Origin: Oceanicoccus sp. KOV_DT_Chl
Lineage (GTDB): Bacteria > Pseudomonadota > Gammaproteobacteria > Pseudomonadales > Dasaniaceae
Direction: 5' to 3'
Length of the DNA stretch: 64,000 bases
Assembly: GCF_900120175.1 (NCBI RefSeq)
Contig: NZ_FQLF01000007.1
Location: 1 to 64,000, forward strand
Numbering within the stretch: position 1 is the stretch's first letter; the number at the start of each line of letters is the position of its first letter. The notes under the pieces were generated by a model. That model was not told the origin of the DNA. It ran no database searches and worked only from the letters and a program-made list of their open reading frames with translations. Of the stretch, positions 1 to 9,633 are shown piece after piece. Position numbers and translations under genes: made by a program.

Positions 1-1206
1 ATTCATGCCGCCGATGCTACGGGCGAGCGGTTCTGAAACCCTCAGCCAACAAGCCTTGGCGGCTGCCAACATTCACATCTATACCAGCGTGTCGCTATTG
101 ATTTAGTCATGCAACAGCAACGCTGTCATGGTGCTTATGTGCTGGATAGGAACTCGGATCATGTCGACCTTTTCCAGGCCAAATTTGTGGTGCTTGCCAC
201 TGGCGGCGCCAGTAAAGCTTACCTTTATACAAGCAATCCCGATGGCGCCAGCGGTGACGGCATAGCGATGGCCTGGCGGGCCGGTTGTCGGGTCGCCAAT
301 ATGGAATTCAATCAATTCCACCCTACTTGCCTGTATCACCCACAGGCAAAAATCATTTTTGATTACTGAAGCCATCCGCGGTGAAGGCGGCAAGCTATTA
401 CTGCCAAACGGCGAGCGATTTATGCACCGTTTTGATAAACGGGGCGAGTTAGCCCCGCGCGATATCGTAGCCCGCGCCATCGATCATGAGATGAAACGAC
501 TAGGTAGCGATTGTGTTTATCTCGATATTAGCCATAAATCGCCTGACTTTTTGCTACACCATTTCCCCACCGTTAAAGCTCGTTGTCTGGAGCTAGGTAT
601 CGATATTACTCGCGACCCCATCCCAGTGGTACCCGCTGCGCACTATACCTGCGGCGGGGTTATGGTAGACATTCATGGCCGCACCGATATCGACAATCTC
701 TACGCTATTGGCGAAACCTCCTTCACCGGGCTGCATGGTGCCAACCGCATGGCCAGTAACTCACTCCTTGAATGTATGGTTTACGGCCGCTCAGCAGCCA
801 ACCATATCGTTGCGAACTTCGAGCAAGCCCCCGCGCCTCGCAGCGCTGCAGACTGGGATGAATCACAAGTCACCGACTCTGACGAAGATGTAGTCATCTC
901 ACACAACTGGGATGAGCTGCGTCGATTTATGTGGGATTACGTGGGAATTGTTCGCACGGACAAACGCCTGGAACGTGCTCTACGCCGCGCCGAGTTACTG
1001 CAGCAGGAAATTAACGAATACTATCGCAATTACAAAGTTTCTAACGATTTAATTGAGTTGCGAAACCTGGCAAAGGTAGCTGAATTGATCATCCGCTCCG
1101 CCATATCCAGAAAAGAAAGCCGCGCCTGCATTACACATTGGACTACCCGGAAACCCTAGCGACCTCCAGCGATACCATCCTGATCCCCACCACCTCTATT
1201 AAATAA
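1..1206 (+). CDS. nadB: L-aspartate oxidase NadB (5' partial, several frameshifts)
   Basis: FAD-dependent oxidation of L-aspartate to iminoaspartate, first step of de novo NAD synthesis; cytoplasmic. The window opens inside the gene (HAADATG region). Family motifs are clear: [43 protein letters not shown], then in another frame [46 protein letters not shown] and [15 protein letters not shown]. The frame changes near 30-36, 92-94, 344-358 and 1126. Restoring them carries the protein to a stop at 1204-1206 with a normal NadB tail (LHYTLDYPE). Most breaks look like one missing base, the third like one extra A. Placement next to ygfX/sdhE/ygfZ matches Pseudomonas. Four or more breaks in 1.2 kb could mean real decay, but the intact protein similarity favours base-call errors near a contig end. 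Confidence 0.88.
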
Positions 1207-1645
1207 TAGTATCCCTATACACCGGGTAATGTCTGAGCATAACACGCAACTGCCGGAGTTGTTGTTTAGCTGCACTCTCAGGCCACAGTATCAAGCTGCA
1301 TTTTGAGCCATCACCGATTGCACAAAAGTTCATCACCACCAAGCTGCGCCACACCGTTGCCTGATAAAGGTCAGCCAGTACCGTCTTGTCACCAGTAATA
1401 AGCTGCCAGCATTGATCACGATAAACCAACTGTCCTACTTTCTTTGTGCTAAAAAAGCTGCGCAGGCAAATACCTATAACTAAAAGTGAGACAGATAAAA
1501 ACTGCAGCGAATCTAACGGCAAATAATAAAGCGACAGCAACACACTAAAACACAGCAGAAACAAATACATCAACAGATAGCGAGAGGGGTAAAAATGGAG
1601 AGTAAATGGAGCTACTTTCATCGGGCCATCCATAGCCTTAAACAT
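1199..1645 (-). CDS. ygfX: YgfX-like small membrane protein
   Basis: 148 residues. Two hydrophobic segments sit near residues 20-58, followed by a soluble C-terminal half with a conserved-looking VWRSLVVMNF / SLILWPES pattern, as in the YgfX (CptA) family usually encoded directly after sdhE. The E. coli homologue was reported as a cytoskeleton-affecting toxin partner of SdhE; that role is not established here. It follows sdhE on the same strand after 25 nt, and its 3' end overlaps the end of convergent nadB by about 8 nt. The first ATG (1645) is preceded by a TGAG motif that lies inside a small hairpin (1650-1666). ATG 1621 is an alternative start. The family call rests on context plus topology. 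Confidence 0.7.
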   Translation of the reverse strand: MFKAMDGPMKVAPFTLHFYPSRYLLMYLFLLCFSVLLSLYYLPLDSLQFLSVSLLVIGICLRSFFSTKKVGQLVYRDQCWQLITGDKTVLADLYQATVWRSLVVMNFCAIGDGSKCSLILWPESAAKQQLRQLRVMLRHYPVYRDTII

Positions 1646-1649
1646 TCTA

Positions 1650-1666
1650 CTCAGGAGTTACCTGAG
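1650..1666 (-). repeat. Small hairpin between sdhE and ygfX
   Basis: Perfect 6-bp inverted repeat CTCAGG / CCTGAG with a 5-nt loop. It lies between the sdhE stop and the first ygfX ATG, and its 3' arm holds the only Shine-Dalgarno-like bases for that ATG. It could couple ygfX translation to sdhE translation. There is no T-run, so it is not a terminator. Confidence 0.4.
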
Positions 1667-1670
1667 AGAT

Positions 1671-1934
1671 TTAGATTTTATTAGCACTGCGAGCATATTC
1701 AATAATCAATTTGATAATCGCTGCATCATCCGGATCAGTGGGGACTTGCCGGCCCAGGCACCAGACAAATAAATCGTTATCTTCACCTTCAAGCAAATTA
1801 ATATACCGACGTTTATCCTGATCATTTAAACCCCGAAATTGGTTTTCGACAAAAGGCACCAATATCAAATCCAACTCTAGCATTCCCCGGCGGCTAGCCC
1901 AGCGAATCCGTTTATAGTCATTCTCGTCAATCAT
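1671..1934 (-). CDS. sdhE: FAD assembly factor SdhE
   Basis: 87 residues from ATG 1934; the open frame extends four codons further to a TTG at 1946. SdhE promotes covalent attachment of FAD to SdhA. The diagnostic RRGMLELD motif (family RGxxE) lies near residue 15, followed by LLEGEDNDLFVWCLG. The ATG start gives the usual family N-terminus (MIDENDYKRIRWASRRGM) with GAG upstream. The gene is distant from the sdhCDAB operon at 37-40 kb and sits next to nadB, another flavoprotein gene. ygfX follows in the same transcription unit. Confidence 0.9.
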   Translation of the reverse strand: MIDENDYKRIRWASRRGMLELDLILVPFVENQFRGLNDQDKRRYINLLEGEDNDLFVWCLGRQVPTDPDDAAIIKLIIEYARSANKI

Positions 1935-2101
1935 TAAATTGCTCAATTCATTTATCCAAGCTGCGAATTATAACGACAAAGAACCCATGCGCCTATGGTC
2001 AATCTTGCTATCGCCCGGATAAAACTACTGACAGGTGTCCACTCAAGCCCTACTATTAGCGGTAAATATCAACGCATTTTTTGCCACAATAGATAATCGA
2101 C

Positions 2102-3135
2102 ATGAGCTCAAACCAACAACTTCTCTCTTTGTTAGATTCACTGGGGATGTCATTAGACCAACACCACCACTGTCACAGCAACAGTACTGACAGCGTATTG
2201 GCTGAGAATTTTATCAGCCCACTCACCCACTATGGGCTACTGGCAATAGCAGGCCCTGAAAGTAGTAAGTTTTTGCAGGGCCAAACCACCTGCGATGTCT
2301 CCAACGTTACTGACACTAGCAGCTGTAGCGGTGCCTTCTGCTCACCCAAAGGCCGCCTGCTTAGTAGCTTCCACTTAGCCAGAACCAGCCGGAGCGGCAC
2401 TTGCTTCGAATGCATTATTCCATCGTGGAGAGTAGCAAAACCGTGCTCGGCAAATACATCGTTTTTTCCAAGGCCGAGCAGCAGATTGTCAGTGAAGAAC
2501 ACTTAATCATTGGTCTTTACGGGCCTGGCGCACGCAAAAATATTGCGCAATGTTTTGGCCAATCATTTAGCGATAAAAATCAGTGCCTGCAAACTGAACA
2601 CGGGCTGGCGGTCCAGCTTGATGACGACGGCCTGATGTTTGAATGCTGGTTATCACTGGCGTCAGCTTTAGTGCTCTGGCCACAACTGAGCCAGGGTTTA
2701 GCCACTAAAGGCTCTCATCACTGGCAGAGGCTAACCATCCAACAAGGCATAGCCGACATCAGCAGCGAAACTGTCGACCTGTTTATTCCGCAAATGCTGA
2801 ATTACCAAACCACAGGTGCAATCAGTTTTACCAAGGGCTGCTATACCGGCCAAGAGGTCGTCGCCCGCATGCAATACAAAGGTAAGCTCAAGCGACGCCT
2901 TTATCGCATTGGTTTTGACTATCCCAGCGACCAGACGCTACCAGCAGCGGCATCTGAACTCTATAGCGACGGTGAGCAAAGCATCGGTAATTTAGTGAAT
3001 ACGGTGGCAATAGGGCCAGGACAGTGCGAGGCTCTAGCCATCATCACCAATGATGCGGTCGAAAAAAATCAGGTGTTTGTCGGCGCTTCACGCCATCCCG
3101 TACAGATTCTTTCGCTACCTTATGCTATAACTTAA
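2102..3135 (+). CDS. ygfZ: YgfZ/GcvT-like folate-binding protein (frameshifted)
   Basis: Tetrahydrofolate-binding protein needed for maintenance of some Fe-S enzymes such as MiaB. The signature K-G-C-Y-x-G-Q-E is present as FTKGCYTGQEVVARM near 2830-2870, with the family's FLQGQTTCDV and FCSPKGRLL segments upstream. The reading frame changes by minus one near 2379-2380: adding one C to the CC there joins FHLA to QNQPERHLLRMHYSIVES and restores about 345 residues. Divergent from sdhE, as in Pseudomonas. Probably a base-call error rather than a real break. Confidence 0.85.
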
Positions 3136-3188
3136 TTCGATATTATTTTAGTAAGCAGCATCCGCTACCGATTGACTTAGGACTCTTC

Positions 3189-4025
3189 ATGAACGAACAA
3201 ATACTGCAAATCAAAAACGAGATTATTCAGGCCATAGAAAATGATCAGTTGACCCTGCCCACGCTGCCCGAAGTGGCGTTACAAGTTCGCGAAGCTGCCT
3301 CCGATGAAAACATCGACATCCAAAAATTATCCAATGTCATTACCAATGATGCGGCCCTGACGGCACGTATTATCAAAGTAGCCAATAGCCCGCTATTACG
3401 TGCGGCCCGTGAGATTGAAGACTTAAAAATGGCAGTCAGCCGTCTGGGCATCGATTACACCGCAAACTTAGCTACCGGCTTGGCCATGGAGCAAATGTTT
3501 CAAGCGACCTCGGACATCATTGATGAAAAAATGCGCGAAGTGTGGACCCGCAGCACCGAAGTTGCCGGTATCAGCCATGTACTCGCCCGTCACTACACCA
3601 AATTAAAGCCAGATCAAGCGACCTTGGGAGGACTAGTCCATAAAATAGGCGTACTGCCAGTACTGACCTATGCCGAAGACAATCGTAAATTATTAAAAGA
3701 TGTCGCCCTACTGGATCAGCTGATTGAAGCGGCTTATCCAGAGATTGGCAGTAAAATATTAGCGGCTTGGGATTTTCCCGATGTATTGCGCTTGGTCCCC
3801 GAAGAGCACATTCACTTTGATCGCGTCGTCCCCACTGTGGATTATGCGGATGTCATTATGGTGGCCAACCTACAAAGCTACATTGGTACAGATCACCCGC
3901 TGACACAGATGGACTGGAGCAACATCTCAGCCTTTGAGCGCCTAGGCCTATCGCACGAAGTGAACGCCCATGAGGCGGAGGATTTGTCTGAAGACATGGA
4001 AGCGGCAATGGCATTTTTGCAATAA
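3189..4025 (+). CDS. HDOD domain protein
   Basis: 278 residues. An HDOD domain spans most of the protein: LPTLPEVALQVREAASD at the start, then ITNDAALTARIIKVANSP and a long helical tail. HDOD proteins are HD-related domains lacking the catalytic His-Asp pair and usually act in signalling or regulation. No second domain (EAL, GGDEF, kinase) is attached, so no specific function can be given. The start at 3189 has AGGA nine bases upstream. A strong terminator follows. Confidence 0.85.
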   Translation: MNEQILQIKNEIIQAIENDQLTLPTLPEVALQVREAASDENIDIQKLSNVITNDAALTARIIKVANSPLLRAAREIEDLKMAVSRLGIDYTANLATGLAMEQMFQATSDIIDEKMREVWTRSTEVAGISHVLARHYTKLKPDQATLGGLVHKIGVLPVLTYAEDNRKLLKDVALLDQLIEAAYPEIGSKILAAWDFPDVLRLVPEEHIHFDRVVPTVDYADVIMVANLQSYIGTDHPLTQMDWSNISAFERLGLSHEVNAHEAEDLSEDMEAAMAFLQ

Positions 4026-4053
4026 CACCATTGGCACACAGTGCAACTACAAT

Positions 4054-4081
4054 AAAAAGGGTCGAATCTTCGGCCCTTTTT
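4054..4081. terminator. Bidirectional Rho-independent terminator
   Basis: A-rich left arm plus GGGTCGAA paired with TTCGGCCC and five T residues. It lies between the convergent HDOD gene and ung and has A/T tracts on both sides, so it can serve both strands. Confidence 0.85.
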
Positions 4082-4110
4082 ATTGTTCGATAGATCGCCA
4101 GCTCAACCGC

Positions 4111-4806
4111 TTATACCTGCCAACTAATCGCACTACGGCCACTCTTCAGCAAAAAAACATTGGCCTGGGAAAAGTGCCTGCATCCTAAAAAACCACGATG
4201 GGCAGATAATGGTGATGGATGCGGTGCGGTTAATACCAGATGCTTTTCCTGATCTATAAAGCGCCCTTTACTTTGTGCGTGACTGCCCCAAAGCAGAAAA
4301 ACCAAACCTTCGCGTCGCTCATTTAGCTGCGAAATGACCTGGTCAGTAAATTGCTCCCAGCCCCGCTTCTGGTGAGAGCCCGCTTGACCCGCCGCCACTG
4401 TCAATGTTGCATTTAGCAGCAGTACGCCCTGATCGGCCCACGTCTGTAAACAGCCATGGGAGGGCATGGGTAACTGCAAGTCTGCGGCTAACTCCTTAAC
4501 GATATTACGCAGCGATGGCGGAATGCGTACACCCGCGGGTACTGAAAAGCTCAAACCGTGCGCCTGCTCAGGGCCATGGTAAGGATCCTGCCCCAGAATC
4601 ACTAATTTAACATCGGTAAAACCGGTGCTGTTAAACGCGTTAAACCAATCCTTTTCAGCAGGGTAAATCGTTCTCCCTGCTGCTTTTTCCGCCAATAAGA
4701 ACGCTTGCAACTGCTGCATGTAAGGTTGATTAAATTCTTGTTCCAGCACTGCTGCCCAAGATTCATCCAGCTGACATGAAGGTATTTTTTTAAAAGGCTT
4801 AATCAT
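4111..4806 (-). CDS. ung: Uracil-DNA glycosylase
   Basis: 231 residues, the usual family 1 UDG length. It excises uracil from DNA to start base-excision repair. The water-activating loop GQDPYHG (Asp74) and the C-terminal [10 protein letters not shown] loop (His196) are intact, as are LLLNATLTV and [11 protein letters not shown]. Divergent from the globin gene downstream. Complete, with no anomaly. Confidence 0.97.
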   Translation of the reverse strand: MIKPFKKIPSCQLDESWAAVLEQEFNQPYMQQLQAFLLAEKAAGRTIYPAEKDWFNAFNSTGFTDVKLVILGQDPYHGPEQAHGLSFSVPAGVRIPPSLRNIVKELAADLQLPMPSHGCLQTWADQGVLLLNATLTVAAGQAGSHQKRGWEQFTDQVISQLNERREGLVFLLWGSHAQSKGRFIDQEKHLVLTAPHPSPLSAHRGFLGCRHFSQANVFLLKSGRSAISWQV

Positions 4807-4896
4807 AAGCGTTGATCTGAATCATTAACTTTTCATCTGCTTTACGGGAGGATAAACTTACTCACATTGCGTCATAAATACCACTGGAAACCTTTA

Positions 4897-5327
4897 ATGT
4901 CAGCACAAACGCCTTACCAAATCCTTGGCGAAGACGGTATCCGTCAATTAGCCGATGCCTTTTACGATGTCATGGACGAACAACCGCAAGCAGAGACCAT
5001 CCGCCATATGCATGCGGCCAATCTGGACCTCATTAAACAAAAATTATGTGAATACCTTACCGGCTGGATGGGCGGCCCCCCGTATACTCGGAAAAATATG
5101 GCACTGTTTGCCTGACTGACCCACACAAACCTTATCCGATTGGCCCTGACGAAAGAGATCAGTGGCTACTGTGTATGGATAAAGCGCTGGAGCGCATCAA
5201 TGCCAGCGAAGAACTCATTAACATGCTCAAAGATCCCATGTATCGAATCGCTGATACCATCCGCAACCGCGACACATCTGAACCCATTGAACAGGCTCCA
5301 AATCAAATCCCGCTAACTAACTTGTAA
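4897..5327 (+). CDS. Group II truncated haemoglobin (frameshifted)
   Basis: Small haem protein of the trHbO-type group. ATG 4897 starts MSAQTPYQILGEDGIRQL, and the conserved LTGWMGGPP is reached just before the break. Adding one C to the six-C run at 5076-5081 continues as VYSEKYGTVCLTDPH...PIGPDERDQWLLCMDKAL and stops at 5327, giving about 143 residues. The SEKYG and ERDQWL blocks are typical of group II globins. As written, the ORF ends early at 5115. A clear homopolymer deletion, probably an error. Possible roles are oxygen or NO handling; the sequence does not decide. Confidence 0.82.
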
Positions 5328-5373
5328 TCTACAACGCTGCAGAGGTGGTCTGCCCCACCTCTTACAGTAAAAT

Positions 5374-5850
5374 CTAATCAAGTAACTCTGCAAGCACAGC
5401 CAACACATCTTCATGGTGAGTTTTGGTTTTAAATTTATCCATTACTTTTAACAGCTTGCCGTTTTTGCCAATAATAAATGTGGTACGAATCAAGCCCATG
5501 AACTCTCTACCCATAAATTTCTTCATCCCCCAGCAACCATACTTTTCAGCGATGGCATGATCTTCATCAGACAATAAGGTGAAATTAAGATTTTGTTTAT
5601 CAATGAATCTTGGCAAGCGCTCCACTGCATCAGGACTCACACCTAGCACGACAGTATCAAGTTTATCAAAAGCCTTTTTATTATCACGAATACCGCAGGC
5701 TTGAACCGTACAACCGGGTGTCATTGCTTTTGGGTAGAAATACAGCACAACATTTTTTTTACCTTTAAACTCTTTCAAACTAACTTTATTGCCGCCCTGA
5801 TCCAATAAGGTAAATGCGGGGGCCAGATTGCCTACTTTAGGGTGCGCCAC
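5374..5850 (-). CDS. bcp: Thioredoxin-dependent peroxiredoxin BCP
   Basis: 158 residues. Reduces hydroperoxides using thioredoxin. Peroxidatic Cys47 and resolving Cys52 occur in MTPGCTVQACGIRD, the E. coli BCP arrangement, followed by NFTLLSDEDH. Single gene, convergent with the globin and upstream of nothing obvious. Complete. Confidence 0.94.
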   Translation of the reverse strand: MAHPKVGNLAPAFTLLDQGGNKVSLKEFKGKKNVVLYFYPKAMTPGCTVQACGIRDNKKAFDKLDTVVLGVSPDAVERLPRFIDKQNLNFTLLSDEDHAIAEKYGCWGMKKFMGREFMGLIRTTFIIGKNGKLLKVMDKFKTKTHHEDVLAVLAELLD

Positions 5851-5905
5851 GGATGGACTCCTTCTCTTAATGATTAATCGTGTTAAAAATCAAATCACCA
5901 GCTAC

Positions 5906-7330
5906 TTAGCTGGCATCATCGTCTTCGTCAGCATTTTCTACTATCTCATCACTGCCTAGTAAACCGGATGTCATAGTGTTAGGCAGTGATTTTTTTACTT
6001 TTGCGCCGAGGCTTTTCAATTTTTCAGCGCTGGTAACCAAGTTACCTCGACCACTACTGAGTTTTGACACGGCATCTTGCTGTGCCTTACCGGCTTTTTG
6101 AATATAGTCAGCGACCTTATCCAAATCACCTACAAACCCGACAAACTTGTCATACATCGCGCCGGCCTGCCGTGCAATTTCTTCGGCATTTTTGTTTTGC
6201 CGCTCATAACGCCAAATACTCTGGATAGTCCTAAGTGTCGCCAATAACGTGGTGGGGCCAACCACAATGATATTTTTTTCGTAAGCTTCGCGAAACATCG
6301 CCTGATCGTGTTCGAATGCTGCCATAAAAGCCGATTCGATCGGGATAAAAATCAGCACAAAGTCCAATGTGCGCAAGCCCTCAAGCCCTTCATAATTTTT
6401 AATGCTAAGGCCTTTGATATGCGCACGCACGGAGGCCACATGGTCTTTTAAGGCCTGCTGCCGATTGGACTCATCAGGGTCATTGCAATATCGCTCATAG
6501 TGAACAAGCGATACTTTGGAATCGATGATCAGGTCTTTGTTTTCTGGCAAGCGGATAATGACATCGGGCTGACTTCTACCCTGATCAGCCTTGAAACTGA
6601 CTTGTGTGTCGTACTCCCGCCCTTTATGCAAACCCGACTCTTCCAGCACGCGCTCGAGAATGACCTCCCCCCAATTACCCTGCGCCTTGTTATCCCCTTT
6701 AAGGGCATTGGTCAGATTTAAGGCATCAGCGCTCATTTGCTGGTTCAGTTCTTTTAATTGATCCAGTTTGGCAGCTAGCGTTACCCGTTCTTTGCTGTCC
6801 TTATCATAGACATCTTCAACTTTGCTTTTAAAATCTTTGAGCTGCTCCCGCAGCGGGGTTAGTGCGGTATCCAATGTGGTCTTGCTGTGATGATTAAAGC
6901 GTTCGGTTTTCTCTTCAAAAATGCGATTGGCCAGCAATTCAAAGTCACGATTTAGTTGCTGACGCGTTTCCTCCAACGTTTTAAGGCTTTCAGCTGCTCG
7001 TACGCGTTGCTGTTCCAGCTCGGTTTGCAAAGATGCTTTGGTCGCCGCTTCCTGCCGTAGTTGTTGTTGTAAATCCGCAATCACCTGCTCACGTTGCTGC
7101 AGGTAACTTTCCGCTTTAGCAAGCTGTTCGCCCATCCCTTGCTGCTGCGTTTCCAGCACTAGTTTATGATTCTGGACTGCAACTAATTGCTGCTTAAGCT
7201 CAGCCAGCTCCCCCTCCAGCGCCTGCTGTTGCGGGGATTGCATATCGGCCTTGCTACGAAACAAAAAAGCACCCACAGCAAAGGCTATGATGGCGGTTAA
7301 TGCAGCAATGATGATAAAAGAAGTTTCCAC
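5906..7330 (-). CDS. rmuC: DNA recombination protein RmuC
   Basis: 474 residues starting at GTG 7330. An N-terminal membrane anchor (residues 4-24) is followed by a long coiled coil (about 30-200, rich in QQ/EL) and the RmuC nuclease-like core (GNWGEVILERVLEESGL, PDVIIRLPENKDLIIDSKVSL, FVLIFIPIESAF). The family limits inversion recombination in E. coli; the biochemical activity is not firmly known. The acidic tail DEDDDAS is common. Confidence 0.93.
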   Translation of the reverse strand: METSFIIIAALTAIIAFAVGAFLFRSKADMQSPQQQALEGELAELKQQLVAVQNHKLVLETQQQGMGEQLAKAESYLQQREQVIADLQQQLRQEAATKASLQTELEQQRVRAAESLKTLEETRQQLNRDFELLANRIFEEKTERFNHHSKTTLDTALTPLREQLKDFKSKVEDVYDKDSKERVTLAAKLDQLKELNQQMSADALNLTNALKGDNKAQGNWGEVILERVLEESGLHKGREYDTQVSFKADQGRSQPDVIIRLPENKDLIIDSKVSLVHYERYCNDPDESNRQQALKDHVASVRAHIKGLSIKNYEGLEGLRTLDFVLIFIPIESAFMAAFEHDQAMFREAYEKNIIVVGPTTLLATLRTIQSIWRYERQNKNAEEIARQAGAMYDKFVGFVGDLDKVADYIQKAGKAQQDAVSKLSSGRGNLVTSAEKLKSLGAKVKKSLPNTMTSGLLGSDEIVENADEDDDAS

Positions 7331-7503
7331 GCAAACAGCCTGTCTGTTATTTTTCGCCTATTGTATGCGTCCTTGGCAGAGACACCAAATACAAGATAAA
7401 ATTTCTTTTCTCTACCGTAAGCAGCCGTTAGACTAGCGCCAAAGTAAATCTAATAGTGAACAATAATCCGGCTATATAATTGCTCAAAATGAATTAGATA
7501 CCC

Positions 7504-7923
7504 ATGCTCGAAAATTCATCAACCCTACTCGATCCCGAGATCGACAAAAATATTCGCCAGCTTTGTGAGCAGGGTTACCTGCATTTTGATCAAGGTGACA
7601 CCAAAGCGGCTATCCGTACTTTTTATTCTGCCTGGACCCTGCTGCCCAAGCCTCAAACTGAGTGGGAGCAAGCTGGCTGGATATTGACCGCTTTAGGTGA
7701 TGCCTATTTTGCCAAAGGGGATTTCAATAGCGGACGTGAAGCCCTTAGTTCAGCGCTACATTGCCCAAAAGCTGCAGGAAACCCGGTCATTCATTTGCGT
7801 CTTGGACAATGTGAATTTGAACTAGGCGCGCTCGATAACGCGCAGCAACAATTCGAACTGGTCAAACAAAATGGCGGTAATCAGTTATTTGCCCAAGTAG
7901 ACCCAAAATATCTGCTAAAATAA
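7504..7923 (+). CDS. Tetratricopeptide repeat protein
   Basis: 139 residues with about three TPR-like helical hairpins (GYLHFDQGDTKAAIRTFYSA, ALGDAYFAKGDFNSGREALS, RLGQCEFELGALDNAQQQFE). No signal peptide, so probably a cytoplasmic protein-protein interaction module. The next gene starts 48 nt later on the same strand and may be co-transcribed. No specific function assigned. Confidence 0.78.
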   Translation: MLENSSTLLDPEIDKNIRQLCEQGYLHFDQGDTKAAIRTFYSAWTLLPKPQTEWEQAGWILTALGDAYFAKGDFNSGREALSSALHCPKAAGNPVIHLRLGQCEFELGALDNAQQQFELVKQNGGNQLFAQVDPKYLLK

Positions 7924-7971
7924 TGGCCAGCACTTTTTCAGTTACGCTTTTTATACTCTCGGAGTTGCTTG

Positions 7972-8340
7972 ATGTTTATTGAAGTTAAAAAGAATCCACA
8001 GGTGTATGTCCAACATAAAGATATGGACAACCAGTATCTCGCCCCGGTAACCAGTAACTTTCGGATAAATTTGGGGTTTATTGCCGAGGTATCGACTTAT
8101 ACGATCAAAGAGGTAAAAGCCAAGAAAACCCTGGATGGTCTGGATTTCGAACTCCCCATCAATACCCGGGTTATTCACCTTGAAATGAGCTACACCCACT
8201 CCACCCACAAGGCTGGTATTGGTACTGCACATGAACATACGGTCAACGAGCGTTATTTTTATAAGCTGGTATTTTTGCCCGAAGCTGAAGATGAGTTTTT
8301 AAGAATTCGTAATATCATCGATCGCCAAACCCTGTCATAA
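7972..8340 (+). CDS. Conserved-looking hypothetical protein
   Basis: 122 residues from ATG 7972, which has GGAG seven bases upstream; a TTG immediately before is an alternative. The composition is that of a normal soluble protein with beta-rich stretches (FRINLGFIAEVSTYTIKEV, RVIHLEMSY) and a His-rich patch (THSTHKAGIGTAHEHTVNE). No family recognised. Terminator directly downstream, and probably in one unit with the TPR gene. Confidence 0.65.
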   Translation: MFIEVKKNPQVYVQHKDMDNQYLAPVTSNFRINLGFIAEVSTYTIKEVKAKKTLDGLDFELPINTRVIHLEMSYTHSTHKAGIGTAHEHTVNERYFYKLVFLPEAEDEFLRIRNIIDRQTLS

Positions 8341-8365
8341 CTATCATCACTATTTAACAATCACT

Positions 8366-8400
8366 ATAAAAAAACCGCATTCATAACGCGGTTTTTTATA
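8366..8400. terminator. Rho-independent terminator
   Basis: AAAAAACCGC pairs with GCGGTTTTTT around a short loop. It separates the convergent hypothetical gene (+) and Nudix gene (-) and can work on both strands. Confidence 0.85.
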
Positions 8401-8426
8401 GCAATGAATAGTTAAATCACTGCGAT

Positions 8427-8972
8427 CTATTTATGGTGCCAAATAGGTTCTACTTCTGACATTCGCACAGGGAATATGTCTTTTCGTCTATCATCAAACC
8501 ATTCTTTCAGAGCATCTGTTACCACCGGAAAAGCAATTTCATCCCACGGAATATCCTGCTCAGCAAACAACTGTACTTCAAGACTCTCCTGACCAGCAGC
8601 AAACGCTCCGCCGGCCAGATCAGCGCGAAAAAAGATATACACCTGATTGATATAGGGCAGGTCAAACAAACGATACAACACGGCGTTGACCGGCTTCGCA
8701 CTCGCTTCTTCCCATGTTTCCCTCAACGCACCAGCTAATGTGGTTTCACCATTTTCCATAAAACCCGCTGGCACAGTCCAAAAACCTTTACGCGGCTCTA
8801 TCGCCCGGCGACATAATAATACCTTGTCACCTTCCACCGGAATAGTTCCAACAATGATACGAGGATTTTGATAATGAATAGCTTCGCAGTTATCGCAGAC
8901 ATAACGTAAACGATCATCTCCTTCCGGAATTTTTTTGCTGACCGCATGTCCACAATCGCTGCAAAATTTCAT
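8427..8972 (-). CDS. Nudix hydrolase with N-terminal zinc ribbon
   Basis: 181 residues. Zinc ribbon Cys4-Cys7 / Cys26-Cys29, then a complete Nudix box GFMENGETTLAGALRETWEEA (G-x5-E-x7-RE-x-x-EE). Such proteins hydrolyse nucleoside diphosphates linked to another group. The layout resembles NudC-type NADH pyrophosphatases but is shorter and lacks a full NudC N-terminal domain, so the substrate is undecided (NADH, ADP-ribose or similar). Confidence 0.88.
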   Translation of the reverse strand: MKFCSDCGHAVSKKIPEGDDRLRYVCDNCEAIHYQNPRIIVGTIPVEGDKVLLCRRAIEPRKGFWTVPAGFMENGETTLAGALRETWEEASAKPVNAVLYRLFDLPYINQVYIFFRADLAGGAFAAGQESLEVQLFAEQDIPWDEIAFPVVTDALKEWFDDRRKDIFPVRMSEVEPIWHHK

Positions 8973-8998
8973 TTCAATCCTTTTTAAAGTAATACGTT

Positions 8999-9475
8999 TT
9001 AACGCAACTCGCGATAAGCACCAGCATTAAATAATAGCGGCTGCTTATTAGTATTCACTTCCATGTCTGTCACTTCACCGACTATGATCACATGATCACC
9101 GCCAGGGTAACGTGCCCAGATATTACACTCAAAACTGGTCACTACACCGCGAACGATCGGGCTACCCGATTTGCCTATACGAAAATGCTCCGGGGCTAAT
9201 ACATGGTCGCCCTTTTTCGCATAGAGATTAGACAAACCCTGCTGATCGCTGGCTAAAATATTAACCGCAAATTTATCCGCCTTCTCAAACGCAGGAATAC
9301 ATTCCGAATTATTTTGCAGGCTCCAAAGTACCAATGCGGGATCCAGTGACACTGAAGCAAAAGAATTTACTGTCATACCAAATGGGGCATAGCCTTCAGG
9401 GTTAGTAGTGATAACACAGACACCGGTAGCAAAATTACCCAGCGCATTGCGGAACTCGCGACTATCAAGACTCAT
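8999..9475 (-). CDS. Flavin reductase family protein
   Basis: 158 residues, the length of HpaC/RutF-type FMN-binding split-barrel reductases. Motifs: FATGVCVITT, FGMTVNSFASVSLDPALVLWSL, FAVNILA, and GDHVIIVGEV near the end. It would reduce free flavin with NAD(P)H for a partner monooxygenase, but no monooxygenase is adjacent. It lies upstream of the Nudix gene on the same strand with a 26-nt gap, so the two may be co-transcribed. Confidence 0.88.
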   Translation of the reverse strand: MSLDSREFRNALGNFATGVCVITTNPEGYAPFGMTVNSFASVSLDPALVLWSLQNNSECIPAFEKADKFAVNILASDQQGLSNLYAKKGDHVLAPEHFRIGKSGSPIVRGVVTSFECNIWARYPGGDHVIIVGEVTDMEVNTNKQPLLFNAGAYRELR

Positions 9476-9633
9476 AAAGCGTCCTTAATGTTTAGTTTAT
9501 ATTCGGGGGTCAATACAGCCGGGCATTATACACCGACATCGACTAATTAAAATAAACCCACAGCTAATTCAACGCAGTGTAGTGCAGCACCTTGGGAAGA
9601 TCATACCCTATATAGGCTAGACTAAAAGCTTGA

